Part shown: piece by piece, positions 63,610 through 64,000 of the stretch
Position numbering within the stretch: the first letter of the stretch is position 1
How the letters are laid out: every line of letters begins with the position of its first letter
Source: Pseudomonas sp. GOM7
GTDB lineage: Bacteria; Pseudomonadota; Gammaproteobacteria; Pseudomonadales; Pseudomonadaceae
DNA length: 64,000 nt
Assembly (NCBI RefSeq): GCF_026723825.1
Contig: NZ_CP113519.1
Span: forward strand, 1,426,001-1,490,000
Direction of reading: 5' to 3'
Position numbers and translations under genes: made by a program
The notes under the pieces: model-generated
The model's input: only the letters and a program-made list of their open reading frames with translations
Database searches by the model: none
Told to the model about the DNA's origin: nothing

Positions 63610-64000
63610 ATGAGCATCGAAAAGGTTCTCTACCGCGCCTACGCCGAAGCCACGGGCGGGCGTGACGGCCGCGCCATTTCCAGCGACGGCGTGCTCGACG
63701 TGGCCCTGACCACACCGCGCGAGCTGGGTGGTGCCGGCGGCGCCGGTACCAACCCGGAGCAGTTGTTCGCTGCTGGTTACTCGGCCTGCTTCCTCGGCGC
63801 GATGAAGTTCGTCGCCGCGCGCGACAAGCTGGCCATCCCGGCTGACGTGTCGATCGAGGGCGTGGTTGGCATCGGCGCCATCCCCACCGGTTTCGGCATC
63901 GAGGTGGAGTTGCGTATCAGCCTGCCCGGGCTCGATGCCGAAGCGGCTAACACCCTGGTGGAGCGGGCGCACATCGTCTGCCCGTATTCCAACGCCACGC
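63610..64000 (+). CDS. ohr: Organic hydroperoxide resistance protein Ohr (partial, cut at right edge)
   Basis: The first 130 residues of an OsmC/Ohr-fold thiol peroxidase; the end is beyond the window. Both catalytic cysteines are present: Cys60 in GYSACFLGA and Cys124 in [10 protein letters not shown], the same numbering I recall for P. aeruginosa Ohr. The N-terminus ([30 protein letters not shown]) is typical. It reduces organic hydroperoxides using lipoylated proteins. Usually controlled by OhrR; no OhrR gene or site is visible here. It is translationally close to the isochorismatase-fold gene (1-base gap). Confidence 0.93.
   Translation, partial: MSIEKVLYRAYAEATGGRDGRAISSDGVLDVALTTPRELGGAGGAGTNPEQLFAAGYSACFLGAMKFVAARDKLAIPADVSIEGVVGIGAIPTGFGIEVELRISLPGLDAEAANTLVERAHIVCPYSNAT

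Overview
The window looks like chromosomal DNA from a Pseudomonas of the P. mendocina / P. oleovorans / P. alcaliphila type. Most genes are GC-rich with Pseudomonas-like proteins. Several blocks appear, from memory, in the same order as P. aeruginosa PAO1: icp next to the Lon-like protease asrA, apeB, rluA, minE-minD-minC, lpxL, patatin, pirin and the MlaA-like gene. Both ends are cut: a response-regulator tail on the left and an ohr gene on the right. I saw no rRNA, tRNA or CRISPR array.

Layout. 1-2332: an AT-richer two-component pair (regulator tail plus a 700-residue membrane histidine kinase). 2511-15354: an aldarate (D-glucarate/galactarate) catabolic locus of two divergent transcription units. 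Leftward: gudD paralogue 1, then tctC-tctB-tctA, a tripartite tricarboxylate-type importer. Rightward: kdgD, gudD paralogue 2, an MFS aldarate permease, garD, an FAD-linked 2-hydroxyacid oxidase and an NAD(P)-linked 2-hydroxyacid dehydrogenase. Two near-identical 13-bp palindromic sites lie in the shared promoter region, but no local regulator gene is present. 15556-17243: an ABC-2 exporter pair. 17272-17466 and 34891-35168: two inverted copies of a MITE-like element with TA-flanked terminal inverted repeats. 17524-24243: icp, asrA, a NIT-like membrane protein, an AraC regulator, gmhA and apeB. 24363-31769: an apparently inserted block with a PraB-like secreted protein, a FadL-type outer-membrane channel and a MacAB/TolC-type export operon.

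32027-40802 is mostly core envelope and division biology: rluA, minCDE, lpxL, patatin phospholipase, pirin, a secreted MlaA-like protein without a lipobox cysteine, a secreted alpha/beta hydrolase and a DUF2061 protein. 41004-45815 holds small membrane proteins, an SDR, a CynX-type MFS permease, YnfA and an OprP/OprO-type porin. 46238-55648 carries a penicillin-acylase-family lipoprotein, two SEC-C zinc-motif proteins, several lipoproteins, an OmpA-like lipoprotein and a secreted collagen-like Gly-X-Y protein. 55779-60568: dinG, a class-C-like serine hydrolase, another OmpA-like lipoprotein and pdxH. 60731-61705: an IS110-family transposase beside a cluster of REP-like hairpins. 62300-64000: DoxX, an isochorismatase-fold hydrolase and ohr, a small redox/detoxification group.

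How the genes fit together. The clearest system is aldarate use. Glucarate or galactarate would enter through the TctCBA importer or the MFS permease, be dehydrated by GudD or GarD to 5-dehydro-4-deoxyglucarate, and be converted by KdgD to 2-oxoglutarate semialdehyde and CO2. The final semialdehyde dehydrogenase is not in the window. The two hydroxyacid redox enzymes at the operon end have no assigned step. The least explained items are the MITE pair, the IS110/REP neighbourhood with a possible bridge RNA, the collagen-like protein, and the PraB/FadL/exporter block.
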